In this document: one piece after another, positions 17,821 to 26,509 of the stretch
Layout of the letters: every line of letters starts with the position of its first letter
Position numbering within the stretch: position 1 is the first letter of the stretch
Assembly (NCBI GenBank): GCA_903917565.1
Contig: CAIXBB010000046.1
Span: forward strand, 1 to 64,000
Reading direction: 5' to 3'
Source: an uncultured cyanobacterium
Lineage (GTDB): Bacteria > Cyanobacteriota > Cyanobacteriia > PCC-6307 > Cyanobiaceae
DNA: 64,000 nucleotides
Position numbers and translations under genes: made by a program
Notes under the pieces: model-generated
What the model saw: only the letters and a program-made list of their open reading frames with translations
What the model was told of the DNA's origin: nothing
Database searches by the model: none

Positions 17821-18489
17821 GTGGACAAACCGGCCGTGGGATGGCAGAAAGGGACTGGTTCATCCGTACTGCCCGTGTTCGCCACCCACCAGGAGCTCAC
17901 CGAGGCCCAGCGGGAGCTCTACGACTGGCTTGCCGACTACATCGGCAGCCACCGCCACAGCCCCTCGATCCGCCAGATGATGGAGGCCATGGGCCTGCGC
18001 TCGCCGGCCCCGATCCAGAGCCGCCTGCGCCACCTGCAGCAGAAGGGCTGGATCACCTGGCAGGAGGGCCAGGCCCGCACCCTGCAGCTGCTCGGTAACG
18101 CGAGCACCGGCATTCCGGTGCTCGGGGCCGTGGCCGCCGGCGGCCTGGTGGAAACCTTCGACGACGTGCAGGAGCACCTCGACCTCGCAGCCGTCCTCGA
18201 CACCCGCGGTCTGTTCGCCCTCACCGTCAACGGCGATTCGATGGTGGACGCTCACATCGCCGATGGCGACGTGGTGCTGATGGAGCCCGTTCCCGACCCT
18301 TCAAGGCTGCGGGAAGGCACGATCGTGAGCGCCCTTGTGCCGGGCAGCGGCACCACCCTCAAGCATTTCCACCGCCAGGGCAGCCAGGTGCGCCTGGAGG
18401 CCGCCAACCCGGCCTACGAACCGATCACACTGCCCGCCGACCAGGTGAGCGTGCAGGGTCGGCTGGTGGCTGTCTGGCGCCAGGTCTGA
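17821..18489 (+). CDS. lexA: LexA-type repressor
   Basis: A 222-residue transcription factor. The N-terminal winged helix spans about 20-90 (LTEAQRELYDWLADYI, HSPSIRQMMEAMGL, SRLRHLQQKGWI). The C-terminal S24 domain keeps the cleavage site Ala106-Gly107 (VAAGG), the nucleophile Ser140 (NGDSMVDAHI) and Lys181 (TLKHF). Self-cleavage on DNA damage is thus possible; some cyanobacterial LexA proteins have lost these residues and serve in redox or carbon control. The GTG start at 17821 is the first in frame; the conserved region begins about 20 residues later, so a later start cannot be excluded. Confidence 0.93.
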   Translation: MDKPAVGWQKGTGSSVLPVFATHQELTEAQRELYDWLADYIGSHRHSPSIRQMMEAMGLRSPAPIQSRLRHLQQKGWITWQEGQARTLQLLGNASTGIPVLGAVAAGGLVETFDDVQEHLDLAAVLDTRGLFALTVNGDSMVDAHIADGDVVLMEPVPDPSRLREGTIVSALVPGSGTTLKHFHRQGSQVRLEAANPAYEPITLPADQVSVQGRLVAVWRQV

Positions 18490-18557
18490 GGGGTGCCTGA
18501 GGGGGCGATCGGCCACGTTGTAGGCTCGTCTAGCACCGGTTCAGCCGGCGCATCAAT

Positions 18558-18630
18558 GGGGCCATAGCTCAGCTGGTAGAGCACCTGCATGGCATGCAGG
18601 GGGTCAGCGGTTCGAGTCCGCTTGGCTCCA
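18558..18630 (+). tRNA. tRNA-Ala (anticodon GGC)
   Basis: A 73-nt cloverleaf. The acceptor stem GGGGCCA pairs with TGGCTCC (one G-U pair). The D arm is GCTC...GAGC, the anticodon stem CCTGC/GCAGG with loop ATGGCAT gives anticodon GGC, the T loop is TTCGAGT, and the discriminator base is A. CCA is not encoded. It reads GCC codons, among the most used Ala codons in this GC-rich genome. Confidence 0.97.
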
Positions 18631-18812
18631 TTTCATTGAAGGGAATCTCCTTAGGGGCCTCTGCGATTCAGCCCAGGAGTGAAGACTTTCATGGTCGTGA
18701 GTGGCTCTGGGCGGGAACCAACCGCAGGACCAGAGCCAGTGAGCCTCCCATTGATGGTGCTGTGATCAAGCTGGCTGAGCGGGAAGCTCCTGCCATTGGG
18801 CCAGCGGACAGG

Positions 18813-19214
18813 ATGGCCGGATCCCCTGCTCCCATTTCCTTGTCTGCCCGACTCCACTGGCCCCGATGGCGGCAACGCTGGATCAGCGGCGTCGCCGCTG
18901 GCCTGGCGCTGCTTGTCCCGGCCGTCGGCCAGGCTGGAGGGATTGTGGAGCCTGACAGCGGCTCCCTGGCGCCGATCGATCGCGAGGCCTTCCGGCAGCA
19001 GTACGGCCAGGAAGGACTCTTCCGGCTGCGGCTGGGGGTGGATGCGGCCGAACGCACCAGCACCGCTGGCGCCGCTCCCATGCCCTGTCCTTCCTCCTCC
19101 TGGAACAGCTCGCTGCAGAAGCAGCGCTACGAGACGGCCTTGGACCGCAGGCAGTACTTCCTCGCCGGGGAGGCCCTGGGGGAATGGAGACGGCTGTGTC
19201 CTGCCAGGCCCTGA
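18813..19214 (+). CDS. Small secreted protein of unknown function
   Basis: A candidate 133-residue protein from ATG 18813. A basic N-terminus (RLHWPRWRQRW) is followed by a hydrophobic segment (VAAGLALLVPAVGQAGG) typical of a signal peptide, then SLAPIDREAFRQQYGQEGLFRLRLGVD and a C-terminal part with two Cys. The open frame extends upstream into the tRNA, which is clearly not translated. I recognise no family. The signal peptide makes a real gene likely but not certain. Confidence 0.5.
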   Translation: MAGSPAPISLSARLHWPRWRQRWISGVAAGLALLVPAVGQAGGIVEPDSGSLAPIDREAFRQQYGQEGLFRLRLGVDAAERTSTAGAAPMPCPSSSWNSSLQKQRYETALDRRQYFLAGEALGEWRRLCPARP

Positions 19215-19593
19215 GAGGCGTCGGGGTCGGATCGATTCAGGCTCAACAAATGCCCCAAGAACATGGGGGAAGGCGGCCGGACGTCGCCCCCGCCACATCT
19301 TCCTGGCCCCAGGGTTTCGGTACCCCAGGGCCACCAGCCATGGTTTGGCCTTCGGTGATCTGTGAGCACTCAACGGCGCCGGATCCCCTGAACGGTGGCC
19401 CCGACCAACATCCCCGCCTCAAGAAGCCATCGGCAACGGAGAAACCGGGAAGAGATGTCGACATAGAGCCTGTGGCTGGGCTCTACCCGCCGGAATCTCT
19501 GTATAAGAATTCACAGTGACGCGGAAGCGCTACGTGCCTTAAGTCGAGAGTCTTGAGTCGGCTGAAACCCCGTCGGGGCAGGGCCAGAACAGA
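19215..19593. other. Intergenic region, no gene seen
   Basis: About 380 bases between two convergent genes. A short GC-rich hairpin (CCCC/GGGG) with three T on the minus-strand side lies near 19567-19579 and might weakly terminate the COP23-like gene. No open frame here has a recognisable start or domain. Confidence 0.4.
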
Positions 19594-20166
19594 CTATTCG
19601 GAGTAGATCCTGAACTCGATGATGTCGCCATCTTTGATGGCATTGGAGATCACCTTACGCGCGGCCACGCGCTGAATCCGGGAGCCGAACAACTGCAAAG
19701 CCTTCTCTGGGTCGATCCCCTTGGGGAGGGTGGCCACAACGTTGGATTTGCTGACCGACTTGATGGCAAGCACCGGCAAACCATCCAGCGTCCCTGCGAC
19801 CATGTTGTTGGTGAGCTTGATGATGCCGGCCGGCGTTGCCGTATTCGTGGCGAGGGCAAGGTTGGTGAGGCGGGCGGCGATCGACGCGCAACGACGTTCC
19901 ACGGGATAGTTGGCCAATGCCGGAGTGATCAGTGCGATGGGGAAGGACCCAGAGCCTTGCAGGGAGGCCACCTTCGCTGGACTCATGGCCGTACCTCCGA
20001 CCCCCAGCGCTGCCATCGAACCCAGACCGATCACGTACGCCGGGCCAGCCTTGAAACACTGAAAGCCAAAGGGCTTGATGGCTGCCTGAGAAGGCATCGC
20101 CGCGGAAGAGGCCATAAGGATTCCAGCAGAAAGGATCCCAGCGGAAACAGGAAGACGGATTGACAT
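19594..20166 (-). CDS. Secreted COP23-like protein
   Basis: A 190-residue protein with a clear signal peptide (MSIRLPVSAGILSAGILMAS, cleavage probably after SQA). The mature part has FQCFKAGPAYVIG, SFPIALITPALANYPVERRC, and then a stretch ending in AGTLDGLPVLAI. This spacing resembles the cyanobacterial COP23 family (circadian oscillating protein of 23 kDa), though the match is weak and the second family Cys is missing. It probably acts outside the cytoplasm. An AT-rich upstream region with a 12-bp palindrome may control it. Confidence 0.65.
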   Translation of the reverse strand: MSIRLPVSAGILSAGILMASSAAMPSQAAIKPFGFQCFKAGPAYVIGLGSMAALGVGGTAMSPAKVASLQGSGSFPIALITPALANYPVERRCASIAARLTNLALATNTATPAGIIKLTNNMVAGTLDGLPVLAIKSVSKSNVVATLPKGIDPEKALQLFGSRIQRVAARKVISNAIKDGDIIEFRIYSE

Positions 20167-20822
20167 GGCCCAAGCCCTGTATGCATTGAATACCTTAGAT
20201 CCACCCCACTAAGGCCTTGAAGAAGGTTCTTATTTCTATAGAAAAAGAGATATTGGCTCGGCCATGTCTTTTGGGCAAGACATGCTCATCCCAAAACAAG
20301 TCCTAGCCGACTCAAGTCAATTGAGCCTTGCCAGCTGCATCAAGCTTAGCTCGGCAGAAACGATCAAGTTGGGCTCAATGAATCGACGGACTGAGACAGG
20401 GTTCTTTTGGCCTTCAGAAGGACGGAAGTAAGCTCAAGCCTGAGCAAGGATTGCATGGTTTGAAACCTTCTGGGGCAGGCAGCCTCTGATGGCAGAAGCG
20501 TGCCCATGGCGTTGCTGCCTGCCCACCCTCAGAAAGGGCGGATGAGCGGGCTTGTCGCGCATTTGAAACACATTTCCGCATCACTCCATTTTCTCTTAGG
20601 GGATGGCTTGCTGTGAGACCCGCAGGGCGAAAACATCTTTTGTGCCGCAGATGTTCAGCAACTGTGCCAGAAGGCTCTGCACCGAGGCTGTTGTGGGGCA
20701 AGTCCCCTCAGCATTGGCCCACCCTTGTTGAGCGTCGATGGGATCCAACCAAGTCGTGGGAAGCCTGCCCGAGTGTGGCCTGCGATCAACCAGCGGCACT
20801 GGCCCTCAGTCGTTGCGGGGTC
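20167..20822. other. Intergenic region upstream of the COP23-like gene
   Basis: About 650 bases between the COP23-like start and the sulfatase stop. The first 170 bases are AT-rich and hold a perfect palindrome at 20233-20244. Short open frames at 20596-20799 (minus) and 20603 onward (plus) have no recognisable domain and overlap each other. Confidence 0.4.
20233..20244. promoter_or_regulatory. 12-bp palindrome, possible operator
   Basis: The sequence TTTCTATAGAAA is a perfect palindrome about 70 bases upstream of the COP23-like start codon, inside an AT-rich patch that could hold its promoter. The binding protein is unknown. Confidence 0.3.
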
Positions 20823-23366
20823 TCACTCACTGACGGCCTTGGTGCGCATCGCCGCCTCCAGGCTCTTGATGTCGGCCGGCGACAACTGGGGCCGATCCAG
20901 CTTGATGGTGAGCTTGTTGAGGGTGCCGGTGAACCGGAACGGCGGCTGGTAATCGGCGTCGTTGACGCCGGTGAGGGTGTCGGAGCCCACATCGAAGCTC
21001 TCGTCCCACTGCAGGATCATCGGCAGGGTTTTGGCCATGGTCTTGGTGGCCACCACCTTGCCGTCCACCTTGAGGGTGCCGGTGCCGGGACGGCCGACGC
21101 CGCTGAAGTTGTTGAAGGCCAGGGTGCCCGCCCCCTTGCCGTCGTAGACGAAATCGAACTCCACTTTGTGCTTGCCGGGGGAGAGGGGCTCGGTGCCCTC
21201 CCACTTCAATCGCTCCAGATCGACCATGTTCCACAGCCATACCGGCTTGTTGTTCTTGAGGTAGAAGCCGTAGCCACCGAAGCGGCCGCCCGAAGTGAGC
21301 AGCATGCCCTCGGCGCCGCCGGCCGGCACGTCGATGTCAGCGGTGACGGTGTAGGAGGTGTTGAGCAGCACGGGCGAATCCCCCTGGGGCAGTCCCACCA
21401 TCGGACGGGTGTAGACGAACTCGGTTCGTCCGGCGGCGATGTTCGGCCGTGGCGCCACGATGCGCGCCGCCACAGAGGCATCGAGCGGGAACACCTGATA
21501 CTTCTTCGCTTCAGAAATGAAGGCCGTCTTCATCTCCTTCACCTTCTGGGGGTTCTGGGCGGCCAGGTCGGTGGTCTGGCTGAAATCGTTGTTGAGGTTG
21601 TAGAGCTCGAGCACCTGGTTGTTGAGCGGATCTGGGTTGGCCGGGCCGAAGGCCTCCCAGGGGGCCCGGTTCACCTTGGTGCTCAGCAACCAGCCCTCGT
21701 TGTAGAGCGCCCACTGACCGAACATCTCGAAGTACTGGGTCTTGTGACGCGAGGGCACCTGGGCGTTCTTCGAGTCGAAGGTGTAAACGAAGCTCGTACC
21801 CTCGATCGGCTTCTGGGGGATGCCATCCACCACCTCGGGGGCCCGCAGACCGGCGGCCTCGAGGATCGTGGGCACCACGTCGATCACGTGCACGAACTGC
21901 TCCCGCAGGCCCCCCTTGTCCTTGATGCGCGCCGGCCAGGACACCACCATGTTCTGGTTAACTCCACCGAGCCGGGAGGCGTTCTGCTTGAACCAGCTGA
22001 ACGGGGTGTCGAAGGCCCACGACCAGCCCGCCGACATGTGGTTGTAGGTGTGATCGGTGCCCCAGACGTCGTAGAACTTCATCTGCACCTCGACGGGCAG
22101 CTTGTTGAGTCCGTTGAAGAAGGCCACTTCGTTGGGGGTGCCCAGCGGACCGCCTTCGGCGCTGGTGCCGTTGTCGCCGTTGATGTAGACGATCAGCGTG
22201 TTGTCGAGCTTGCCGAGATCGTCGAACTGCTGGATCACCCGGCCGATCTCGTAGTCGCTGTAGGCGGCATAGGCGGCGAACACCTCGACCTGGCGGATGA
22301 ACAGTTTCTTCGCGTCCGGGCTCAGCTGATCCCAGGGGGTGATCAGATTCGCGGGCCAGGGATCGAGCCTGGCGTCCTTGGGAATCACGCCGAGTTTTTT
22401 CTGGTTGGCGAAAATGCGCTCCCTCAGTTTCTCGTAGCCGTCATCGAACAGGTGCATGGCATGGATCCTGTCCACCCACTCCTTGGTGGGGTGGTGGGGC
22501 GCATGGGTGGCCCCGGGGGCGTACTTGATGAACAGCGGCTTGCTGGGGTTGATCTGGTGCATCCGCGTCATGTAGTCGATGGCGTCATCAGCCATCGCCG
22601 TCACCAGATTCCAGCTGCCGGGAGCCTTGCCCTCAAACGGATAGATCTGGGTGGTGTTGCGGAACAGGTTCGGCTGCCACTGGTTGGCGTCACCGCCCAC
22701 GAAGCCGTAGAAGTACTCGAAGCCCATCCCCGTGGGCCACTGGTCGAACGGACCGCTCTGGCTGGCCTGGAAGGCGGGCACGTTGTGGTCCTTGCCGAAC
22801 CAGGCCGTGGAGTAGCCGTTGTCCTTGAGCAGCCGGCCGATCGTGGCCTTGTCGCGCTCGATGATGCTGTTGTAGCCGGGGAAGCCGGTGGACTGCTCCG
22901 AGATCACCCCGAAACCTGCGGAGTGGTGGTTGCGGCCGGTGATCAGGGCGGCGCGGGTGGGGGAGCACAGCGCCGTGGAGAACATGCGGTTGTAGCGCAG
23001 CCCCGCCTTCGCCACCCGGTCCATCGCCGGGGTGGGGATCACGCCGCCGAAGGTGCTGGGCACCCCGAAACCGGCGTCGTCGGTGATGATCAGCAGCACG
23101 TTGGGTGCGCTCTGGGGAGGCACGATCCGCGGCGCCCACCAGGGTTTGGACTGCAGCGCCCCGTCCTTGATCACCCCGGCGAAGGGCGGTGCCGGGGCCG
23201 GCAGTTGGTTGCCGGGCAGCGTGGTGGTGGCATTGGGGGCGCCCAGCGTGCCGGTGATCGTCTGGGCCAGGGCGGGCAGGCCACCGAAGGGCCAGGCCAC
23301 CAGCAACGCCGCCATCGCCAGCACGGCCAGGCGAACGATCGGGGAGCGGAAGGGACGCTTAGACAT
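20823..23366 (-). CDS. Exported arylsulfatase (formylglycine type)
   Basis: An 847-residue enzyme with a signal peptide (AVLAMAALLVAWPFGGLPALAQ). The sulfatase domain starts with NVLLIITDDAGFGVPSTFGG (metal-binding Asp pair). The signature STALCSPTRAALITGR places the Cys to be converted to formylglycine at 134. Further marks are GKDHN, FIKYAPGATHAPHH and NGDNGTSAEG. A C-terminal beta-sandwich of about 200 residues follows. It should hydrolyse a sulfate ester in the periplasm, perhaps on a sulfated polysaccharide or aryl sulfate; the substrate is unknown. Its start overlaps the end of the FGE gene by 8 bp, so enzyme and maturase are made together. Confidence 0.92.
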   Translation of the reverse strand: MSKRPFRSPIVRLAVLAMAALLVAWPFGGLPALAQTITGTLGAPNATTTLPGNQLPAPAPPFAGVIKDGALQSKPWWAPRIVPPQSAPNVLLIITDDAGFGVPSTFGGVIPTPAMDRVAKAGLRYNRMFSTALCSPTRAALITGRNHHSAGFGVISEQSTGFPGYNSIIERDKATIGRLLKDNGYSTAWFGKDHNVPAFQASQSGPFDQWPTGMGFEYFYGFVGGDANQWQPNLFRNTTQIYPFEGKAPGSWNLVTAMADDAIDYMTRMHQINPSKPLFIKYAPGATHAPHHPTKEWVDRIHAMHLFDDGYEKLRERIFANQKKLGVIPKDARLDPWPANLITPWDQLSPDAKKLFIRQVEVFAAYAAYSDYEIGRVIQQFDDLGKLDNTLIVYINGDNGTSAEGGPLGTPNEVAFFNGLNKLPVEVQMKFYDVWGTDHTYNHMSAGWSWAFDTPFSWFKQNASRLGGVNQNMVVSWPARIKDKGGLREQFVHVIDVVPTILEAAGLRAPEVVDGIPQKPIEGTSFVYTFDSKNAQVPSRHKTQYFEMFGQWALYNEGWLLSTKVNRAPWEAFGPANPDPLNNQVLELYNLNNDFSQTTDLAAQNPQKVKEMKTAFISEAKKYQVFPLDASVAARIVAPRPNIAAGRTEFVYTRPMVGLPQGDSPVLLNTSYTVTADIDVPAGGAEGMLLTSGGRFGGYGFYLKNNKPVWLWNMVDLERLKWEGTEPLSPGKHKVEFDFVYDGKGAGTLAFNNFSGVGRPGTGTLKVDGKVVATKTMAKTLPMILQWDESFDVGSDTLTGVNDADYQPPFRFTGTLNKLTIKLDRPQLSPADIKSLEAAMRTKAVSE

Positions 23367-24378
23367 CGGTGGAGAGGAGCGGGGAAGCGAGGCGGAAGCC
23401 GATGTGGGAGGTGCCTGTGTCGGGGCTTTCGGCCTCCCGGGCGGCGGGCCGATAGCGGCTGCAGTAATTGGGGGCGCACAGGAAGGACCCCCCCTTGATC
23501 ACATGCTTGGCCACCCCGGGCTCGCGCGGATCGCTGCTGGAGGCGGGGTCGGCCAGCAAGGGATCCTCGTTGCCGGCGAGGAGGTCATGGCCGGGCCGGT
23601 ACCAGTCCGCCGTCCACTCCCAGACGTTGCCGGTCATGTCGTGGAGGCCATAGCCATTGGGGGGGAAGCTGCCGACCGGGGCAGTGCCGGTGAAGCCATC
23701 GTCGGCCGTGTTGCTGACGGGGAACTCCCCCTGCCAGGTGTTGGCCAGGCCCGGCCGCCAGCGGTCGCCCCAGCTGAAGGCCTTGTCCCTCAGTCCACCC
23801 CGGGCGGCGAACTCCCACTGGGCCTCACTGGGAAGGGAGGCACCGGCCCAGGTCGCATAGGCCTCGGCATCCGCCAGCGACACCTGCACCACAGGATGGT
23901 CAAGCCGGCCGTCGATGGAACTGCCGGGCCCCTCCGGATGGTGCCAGTCGGCCCCAGGCACCCAATGCCACCAGCTGAGCTCCCGCAGGGGCTCAACGGC
24001 GGAGGGGGGCCGGAACACCACCGAGCCGGGGCGACGCTCGGAGGCGGAGAGCTCCGGGAACTGGTCCTCGGGCAGGGGCCGCTCCGCCTGGGTCCGGTAG
24101 CCGGTGGCGGCCACGAAGGCGGCGAACTCACGGTTGGTCACCTCCGTGCGGCCGATGCAGAAGGGCTGCAGCCGCACGGACGCCTCCGCCTCCTCCGGCA
24201 GGAGCCCCGCCGCGCCGATCCGGTAGCGGCCGGCTGGGATCGGCGCCATCGACGGCGGGCAGCTGTCCGCCGCCCGGGCAGGGGCGGGCCCCAGGGCCAG
24301 CAGGCCCATGCCCAGAGCCAGGGTCAGCAGAACCAGGAGGATCGCCCACGGCAGGGCATCGGGACGGGGGACGGGCAC
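23359..24378 (-). CDS. Formylglycine-generating enzyme with signal peptide
   Basis: A 339-residue SUMF1/FGE-type protein. After a hydrophobic N-terminal segment (LPWAILLVLLTLALGMGLLA, then ending ARA) come the family marks IPAGRYRIG, RTEVTNREFAAFV, LPSEAQWEFAARGG, GNVWEWTADW, and the active-site loop GGSFLCAPNYCSRYRPAAR with the copper-binding Cys301 and Cys306, spaced as Cys336/Cys341 of human FGE. It should oxidise Cys134 of the neighbouring sulfatase. Most bacterial FGEs are cytosolic; the signal sequence suggests this one works in the periplasm or at the membrane. It is the first gene of the two-gene operon. Confidence 0.9.
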   Translation of the reverse strand: MPVPRPDALPWAILLVLLTLALGMGLLALGPAPARAADSCPPSMAPIPAGRYRIGAAGLLPEEAEASVRLQPFCIGRTEVTNREFAAFVAATGYRTQAERPLPEDQFPELSASERRPGSVVFRPPSAVEPLRELSWWHWVPGADWHHPEGPGSSIDGRLDHPVVQVSLADAEAYATWAGASLPSEAQWEFAARGGLRDKAFSWGDRWRPGLANTWQGEFPVSNTADDGFTGTAPVGSFPPNGYGLHDMTGNVWEWTADWYRPGHDLLAGNEDPLLADPASSSDPREPGVAKHVIKGGSFLCAPNYCSRYRPAAREAESPDTGTSHIGFRLASPLLSTDV

Positions 24379-24612
24379 CGGATCGATGGGCTGGCTAAAG
24401 AGCGGGGCCGCAGGGCATTGAAGCGAGCGCGCCGCTGGCTCGACGTGCAGCTCGGCACATTCTTCACACTGTACCCCAAGCCGGGGGGGCGTTCAGCGCT
24501 CGGGGCCAGCACCGAACAGGGCGACTGCAGCAACGGCGCCACCTATGCGAGGAGCCCATCGCTACCGACAGGCCCCCCCTCGCAGACTTAGAGCGTTGTC
24601 ATCGTCCTTCCC

Positions 24613-25245
24613 ATGAGCACGCCGATGTCCACCTCCTTCTCCCAGGCGGTCGAGGCCCTCTCGGCCCAGGCCCAGAACCTGATCGCCGCCGCCACCGGCG
24701 AAGTCGACGCCCTGCGGGAGGAACTGGAGCAGGAGCGGCGCTTCCGGCGCCACCTGGTGGCCAACGCCGCCGCCAGGGCCCAAGAGGTGGCCGCCCAGCA
24801 GGAGGAGGCCCGTCTGGTGCGGGAACGGCTCGAGGCCGAACTGGCCGAGGCCCGGGAGGGCCGGCGCCAGGCCGAAGCGGAGGTGGAGCGCTTCCACGAG
24901 GCCGTCCGAGAGCAACTGGCCATCGCCGAACAGGAGCAGGCGGACCTGGAGGAGGCCGAGCGGGAACGGGATCGTCTGCGCCAGGAGGCCGCCGATCGGC
25001 AGTGTCAGGCACTGATGCAGGAACTGGAGCAGGAGCAACGGGGACGCCTCAGGCTGGAGCGACGCCTCTCGGGGGTGCGCCTGGCCGTGCTCGATCTGCT
25101 CGAACCCCAGGACGACGAACAGGAGGGAGCAGACACGGCTAGCGCTGCGGACCTGGAACACGCTGAAGGGGCCGCGCGCCTCTCCCTGCGCAAGATCCTC
25201 ATGCCCCGCTCGGCCACCCAGTCCTCCCAGCCGGTCCTCACCTGA
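24613..25245 (+). CDS. Coiled-coil protein of unknown function
   Basis: A 210-residue protein dominated by a Glu/Ala/Arg/Leu-rich coiled coil from about residue 30 to 155, with heptads such as RLEAELAEAREGRRQAEAEVERF. The C-terminal tail is less regular. No signal peptide, membrane segment or enzyme motif is visible. It may be a scaffold or cell-structure protein; no firm family assignment. Confidence 0.7.
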   Translation: MSTPMSTSFSQAVEALSAQAQNLIAAATGEVDALREELEQERRFRRHLVANAAARAQEVAAQQEEARLVRERLEAELAEAREGRRQAEAEVERFHEAVREQLAIAEQEQADLEEAERERDRLRQEAADRQCQALMQELEQEQRGRLRLERRLSGVRLAVLDLLEPQDDEQEGADTASAADLEHAEGAARLSLRKILMPRSATQSSQPVLT

Positions 25246-25456
25246 GGGGCAGCTTGCACGGGGCCGGTGGCCAGGAGCGGCGTGGAGGAACTCCACAGCC
25301 TTCTCGTGATCATCCTCGATGACGAGGGGGAGGGAAGCATGCACAGAAAGCCTTGGCCGATAGGGTCTCGGAGGTTTCACCAGCCCCCATGAAACCAACC
25401 ATCACCCGACCGCATCCCATTCCCTTGCCGGGGCGGGTCCGCTCTTGAACCCAGCG

Positions 25457-26509
25457 ATGCAGGCCGCGGGATTCGCCCTGCTCATGGCCCTCGCCAGGGT
25501 GCTGCTCGGTTCGCTGGCCGTGTGGCTGCTGGTGCGGTTGCTGCGCCTCTGGCTGCGGCGTGCCGTCCTCCGCCCCGACACCCTGCCGGACGGCCTGATC
25601 GCGCCGCTGCTGCTGAACAGCCTGGCGTCGCTCGGCTATCTGGCCATGGGGGTCTGGGGCTGGCGGTCGCTGGTGCGGGGCTGGGAGGTGCTGCGCATCG
25701 ATCCCGGGCCCGATCGGCTGGTGGAGGGTGCCGCCCTGCTGGTGGCCGTCGTGCTGGTGGTGCGGCTGATCAACCGCAGCCTGCTCCTGCTGCTGGAACG
25801 CTCCCTGCAGCGCCTGGGGCGGGAGGAGCAGACCAGCACCCTGCGGGCCCTGGCTCCGATGATCAGCGCCCTCTTCTGGGGTCTTGGCAGCCTGGTGTTC
25901 CTCCAGAAGCAGGGGGTGCCCCTCGGGGCCATCTATGCGTCCCTGGCGGGGGCCGGCATCGGCCTCGGGTTGGCCCTGCGGGGGCCGGTGAGCCACTTCA
26001 TCAACTACCTCACCATCGTCATCGACAAACCCTTCCAGATCGGCGATCTGATCGGTTTTGCCGATGTCCTCGGGTCGGTGGAACGGGTGGGGATCCGCTC
26101 CTCATCCATCCGCAGCCTGAGCGGGGAGCGCATCGTGATCGGCAACGAGGAACTCCTGCAGAAGACGATCCGCAACTTCGGGGATCTGCCCCGGCGCCGC
26201 GTCGCCCACACCCTGCTCCTGTCCGAGCAGATGCCGGCCGAGAAAGCCGCCGCCATTCCTGAGCTCGTGGAGCGGGTGGTGCGGGACCACCCGCCGGCCA
26301 CGTTCGACCGTTGCCATTTCACCCGCTTCGCCGAGGGCGCCCTGGAGTTCCAGTTCGTGTTCTTCGTTCCCGACAGCAACGTCGTGGTGTTTCTCGATCT
26401 GCAGCAGGCCATCAATCTGGGGATCCTGGAGGCTTTCCAGTCGGAGGGCATCGACTTCGCCGCCCCTCCAGGGGACCCTGCTCCGCCCCACCGGCTCCCG
26501 GCGCGATGA
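25457..26509 (+). CDS. MscS-family mechanosensitive channel
   Basis: About 350 residues with at least four N-terminal membrane segments and the MscS pore helix region (GAIYASLAGAGIGLGLALRGPV) followed by the soluble beta domain (FQIGDLIGFADVLGSVERVGIRSSSIRSLSGERIVIGNEEL). It should open on membrane tension and release solutes during osmotic downshock. I use ATG 25457; TTG 25445 is an alternative. Its last 98 bases overlap the end of lnt on the other strand, so the Pro/Ala-rich tail may be a recent extension. Confidence 0.88.
   Translation: MQAAGFALLMALARVLLGSLAVWLLVRLLRLWLRRAVLRPDTLPDGLIAPLLLNSLASLGYLAMGVWGWRSLVRGWEVLRIDPGPDRLVEGAALLVAVVLVVRLINRSLLLLLERSLQRLGREEQTSTLRALAPMISALFWGLGSLVFLQKQGVPLGAIYASLAGAGIGLGLALRGPVSHFINYLTIVIDKPFQIGDLIGFADVLGSVERVGIRSSSIRSLSGERIVIGNEELLQKTIRNFGDLPRRRVAHTLLLSEQMPAEKAAAIPELVERVVRDHPPATFDRCHFTRFAEGALEFQFVFFVPDSNVVVFLDLQQAINLGILEAFQSEGIDFAAPPGDPAPPHRLPAR

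Noticed and set aside
19567-19579. CCCC/GGGG hairpin as a terminator
   Set aside because: A four-pair stem with a three-base loop and only three T is too weak to call.
20596-20799. 67-codon minus-strand frame upstream of the sulfatase 3' end
   Set aside because: Overlaps a competing plus-strand frame, has no family match and no start signal.
20613-24591. Two long plus-strand frames (to 23498 and from 23032)
   Set aside because: Antisense to the sulfatase and FGE, which carry complete catalytic motifs.
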